Below are positions 61,622 to 64,000 of a DNA stretch of 64,000 nucleotides, piece after piece. This DNA is from Tragulus kanchil (Eukaryota > Chordata > Mammalia > Artiodactyla > Tragulidae). The position numbers were made by a program, and so were the translations under genes. The notes under the pieces were generated by a model. The model made no database searches and was not told the origin of the DNA. It saw nothing but the letters and a program-made list of their open reading frames with translations. The stretch is from positions 9,514,501 to 9,578,500 of the forward strand of contig JAIOJX010000005.1 of the NCBI GenBank assembly GCA_022376925.1, read 5' to 3'. Position 1 is the stretch's first letter. Each line of letters starts with the position of its first letter.

Positions 61622-61897
61622 GGGCTTCACTGGTGGTCCAGTGGTTAGAGAGTCTGCCTTGCAGTGCAAGGGGCACTGGTTCAATCCCTGGCCCGGGAAA
61701 ATCCCACTTGCCATGGAGTGGCTGGACCAGTGTGTCCAATGACAAGCCAGCACTCTGGAGCACATGCTCCCAGAGCTGGTGCTTTGCAATGGGAGAGGCC
61801 ACTGCAATGGGAGGCGGCCCACACAGGCCAAAGAATAAAAAGATGGATGAAAAATAAATAAATAAAAAGTCAGTAAGAAGAGGCCAAACTTTAAAAA
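61622..61897 (+). mobile_element. Young CHR-like SINE
   Basis: GGGCTTCACTGGTGGTCCAG, GTTCAATCCCTGGCCCGGGA, AGCACTCTGGAGCACATGCT and AAAGATGGATGAAAAATAAAT, with AAAAAGTCAGTAAGAAGAGGCC at the tail. AAAATATTAACCTGA (61607-61621) and AAAATACTAACCTGA (61898-61912) are a target-site duplication with one mismatch. Confidence 0.95.
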
Positions 61898-61912
61898 AAA
61901 ATACTAACCTGA

Positions 61913-63214
61913 CTATAAATGTTGTATGTTTTCATTTTCCTCTTAATGAAACCCTATTGCTATGCGAGTCTCATCATTGCCTGGGCTTTCATTTTTCATA
62001 AAGAAGAAGTTGAGATCCTGAAAGGGTGAGAACTGAGTGTAATTTTTAGGGTACAGCAGCTCTGAAATGGGATTTGAGGGTGTCTGGTATATGAAACTGG
62101 AAATCCAAGATCAGTGGTAGCATCTGCTCAGATTCCATGTGTCTCGTCTTCCTAGTCAGGGGTCGGTTCCACAGCGACCTGCCAGGAAGCCGCAGCGCCC
62201 AAACTGCCTGGCTCCACAGGGCCGTTCTCGGTTCAGGAAACTGTCCTACTACAGTGCCGAGTTACGGTTGTACATAATGCCGGCTACTCACGTGTGGCTT
62301 TCATCCCTGCATCCTCCCCCATTCCTTCCTTTCCTCCACCCCATATCCCCTCTCTCCTCACTAAGGAAGGGGGTCCTTCTGGCAAGGGCACCAAGATCTG
62401 CTTCTTGGAGGGCAGCACCTTGATTTGGCCTTGCTGCCTCTGGGGCACTTGTCAAGTTCTTATTTCCTTGATGTCAGAGCTCTCTGCCCCCTTCGAACTT
62501 TCTGGAAATGTGACGATTTCAGGGTCATCACACACATTCCTCTCCAGGAACAGAGCTATGCCGTGGCCTGGACTGGATGGTGCCACTCTGCGAGCTCTGT
62601 GCTGCTCTGTGTTCGTCCTGATTCTGCTGCACACAGCCCCCCATTCCTCACTGAAGGCGACACTTTACAGCCTCTGCGAGAGTCCATCCTGGGCCACAGG
62701 TTGATGACATCACTCATCCAATTCCTAATCCTCACCAGGTGTGTCCTCATTGCTTTTCGGGTTTCTCTTGTTTTGTTTTTCTGGTCCTTTGTCCCACTGA
62801 GCAGGCCATCGCTCCACAGGTTGCCTGACCAGAGTCTGTACCGCCAGCTTGGCCCCGGGACCTGGCGGCCACATACTGACGCTCGGATCTCTATGGTCTT
62901 TCTGTGACTTCACTGACGTCTCTCAGCAGGCCGGAAGGGCTATTTGTCTTGTCCTGTGGTTCTGAGCAGAGAGAAGTAGCTTCTTGGCAGTCAGACAGCA
63001 TGAAGCCTTGCTCTCCAGGGAAGCATAGGTTCTCACACCAAAGTCCTTCCCTGCTTCTGATTTCAAAGATTTCTCCAAAACCAGATACACAGGCTCTCCC
63101 ATGGAACCTGATCGGCTAGCTGGATCTGCAGCAGAAAGCTCTATCTTGCCTCTCATAGGGCAGCACTCCTGCATGGATCCTTATTTTGATAAGGAAACCT
63201 CTGGTACTTAATGA
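61913..63214. other. Unique sequence, GC-richer, no gene supported
   Basis: Around 62140-63120 the base composition is richer in G+C and several overlapping open frames of 94-160 codons occur on both strands (for example 62139-62423, 62294-62704, 62425-62907). None shows a domain I recognise, and no splice or start context stands out. Confidence 0.45.
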
Positions 63215-64000
63215 CTTAATGGTCATTATAGCAAACAGTAGATTAGGTCCTCAAAAAATAAAAAACTTGGGCTTCCCTGGTGGTCCAGTGGTTAGAGAGT
63301 CCACCTTTCAGTGCAAGGGGTACCGGTTTGATCCCTTGCCTGGGAAGATCCCACATGCCATGGAGCGGCTGGGCTGGTGTGTCCAACTAGGAGTCAGTGC
63401 TCTGGAGCGCATGTGCCCAGAGCCCGTGTTCTGTAGCAAGAAAGGCTACTGCAATGGGAGGCCCACACAGGCCAAAAGAATAAAGATGGATGAAAATAAA
63501 TGGATAAAAAAAAATCAATGAAAGAGGTCAAAAAAAATTTTTAATTAATAAAGAGAAAATAAAAAACTGAACTACCATGTGATCTGGAAATCTCACTCCT
63601 GGTTATATATCTAACTAAACAGAAATCAGTACCTTGAAAAGATAGCTATGTTCATGGCAACATTATTCACAAGAGCCAAGATATGGAAATAAACTAAATG
63701 TCCTTTGATGAATGAATAGATAAAGAAAATGCGAACACACATGCCAGTCATACAGTGGAATATCATTCAGCCATAAAAGAGAAGGAAATCTTGCTATTTA
63801 TTATAAAATGGAGGACTCTATACTCACGTGCTCAGCGAAATAAGCCAGAAAGAGAGAGACAGGTACTGTATATTATTATTATGTCTATGTAAATTTTCTA
63901 AAAACAGCTTGTTTTGTAGAAAAAAGTAGGAATAGAACGGCAGTGGCCAGGGCTGGAGGAGGATGGCATGGGCCAGCGCTGGTCAAAGGGGACACACTTT
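63215..64000 (+). mobile_element. Old L1 (ORF2 C terminus to 3' region), split by a SINE, runs off the window
   Basis: GTCCTCAAAAAATAAAAAAC (before the SINE) and TGAACTACCATGTGATCTGG, TTCATGGCAACATTATTCAC, AAGATATGGAAATAAACTAA, GAATATCATTCAGCCATAAA and AGCGAAATAAGCCAGAAAGA (after it) are the plus-strand end of L1 ORF2. Diverged with broken frame, so clearly older than the L1 at 47.9-57.9 kb. Confidence 0.85.
63268..63555 (+). mobile_element. Young CHR-like SINE inserted in the old L1
   Basis: TGGGCTTCCCTGGTGGTCCA, AGTGCAAGGGGTACCGGTTT, GCCTGGGAAGATCCCACATG, GCTCTGGAGCGCATGTGCCC and AAAGATGGATGAAAATAAAT. The 13-bp AAAATAAAAAACT at 63255-63267 and 63556-63568 is a perfect target-site duplication. 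Confidence 0.95.

Noticed and set aside
62139..62907. Possible host exon cluster in the GC-richer stretch
   Set aside because: Frames overlap on both strands, with no recognised domain and no convincing splice structure.

Overview
The window is nuclear DNA of a pecoran ruminant. It carries Bov-A2 and Bov-tA SINEs, CHR-type tRNA-derived SINEs, BovB (RTE) retrotransposon pieces and a ruminant-type full-length L1, a mixture known only from ruminants. I could not fix the species. No host protein-coding or RNA gene is supported. Nearly all open frames are chance frames inside repeats, and the only real coding sequence is that of the L1. The stretch is best read as intergenic or deep intronic DNA.

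The most striking property is structural. From 1 kb to 53.7 kb there are 17 head-to-tail direct duplications, each with a period of about 1.05-1.19 kb. The copies are near-identical, differing mainly by homopolymer indels and by damaged sequence at copy ends. They are indifferent to content: they cut through SINEs, BovB, unique DNA and three places inside one L1. This looks like unmerged contig overlaps or untrimmed gap-fill flanks, not biology. About 18.6 kb would be redundant, so the true locus is about 45 kb. Elements inside a duplicated segment are listed twice here because both copies exist in the given sequence; counts in the text refer to distinct insertions.

Layout: 1-1.0 kb unrecognised. 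1.0-13 kb SINE-rich DNA with an old LTR, a MIR and a MER5-like element. 14.2-17.1 kb unique DNA. 17-32.7 kb scattered SINEs, an old LTR, an old L1 relic and BovB tails. 32.7-37 kb mostly unique. 37.3-39.3 kb old LTR, DNA transposon relic and a BovB reverse-transcriptase fragment holding a young SINE. 40.8-46.6 kb an old LTR with two nested SINEs, plus A+T-rich unique DNA. 47.2-58.0 kb a minus-strand BovB 3' end broken by a SINE and then by a full-length minus-strand L1 with a perfect 15-bp target-site duplication. 58.0-64 kb repeat-poor DNA with two young SINEs and an old L1 running off the right edge.

At least nine distinct copies of one young-looking SINE subfamily (CHR-like head, distinctive body, tail of the GATGGATGAAAATAAATAAA type) are present, six of them with convincing target-site duplications. 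I found no undescribed cellular system. What deserves follow-up is the duplication pattern, the possibly intact L1, the SINE subfamily and one weak candidate exon at 41192-41290.
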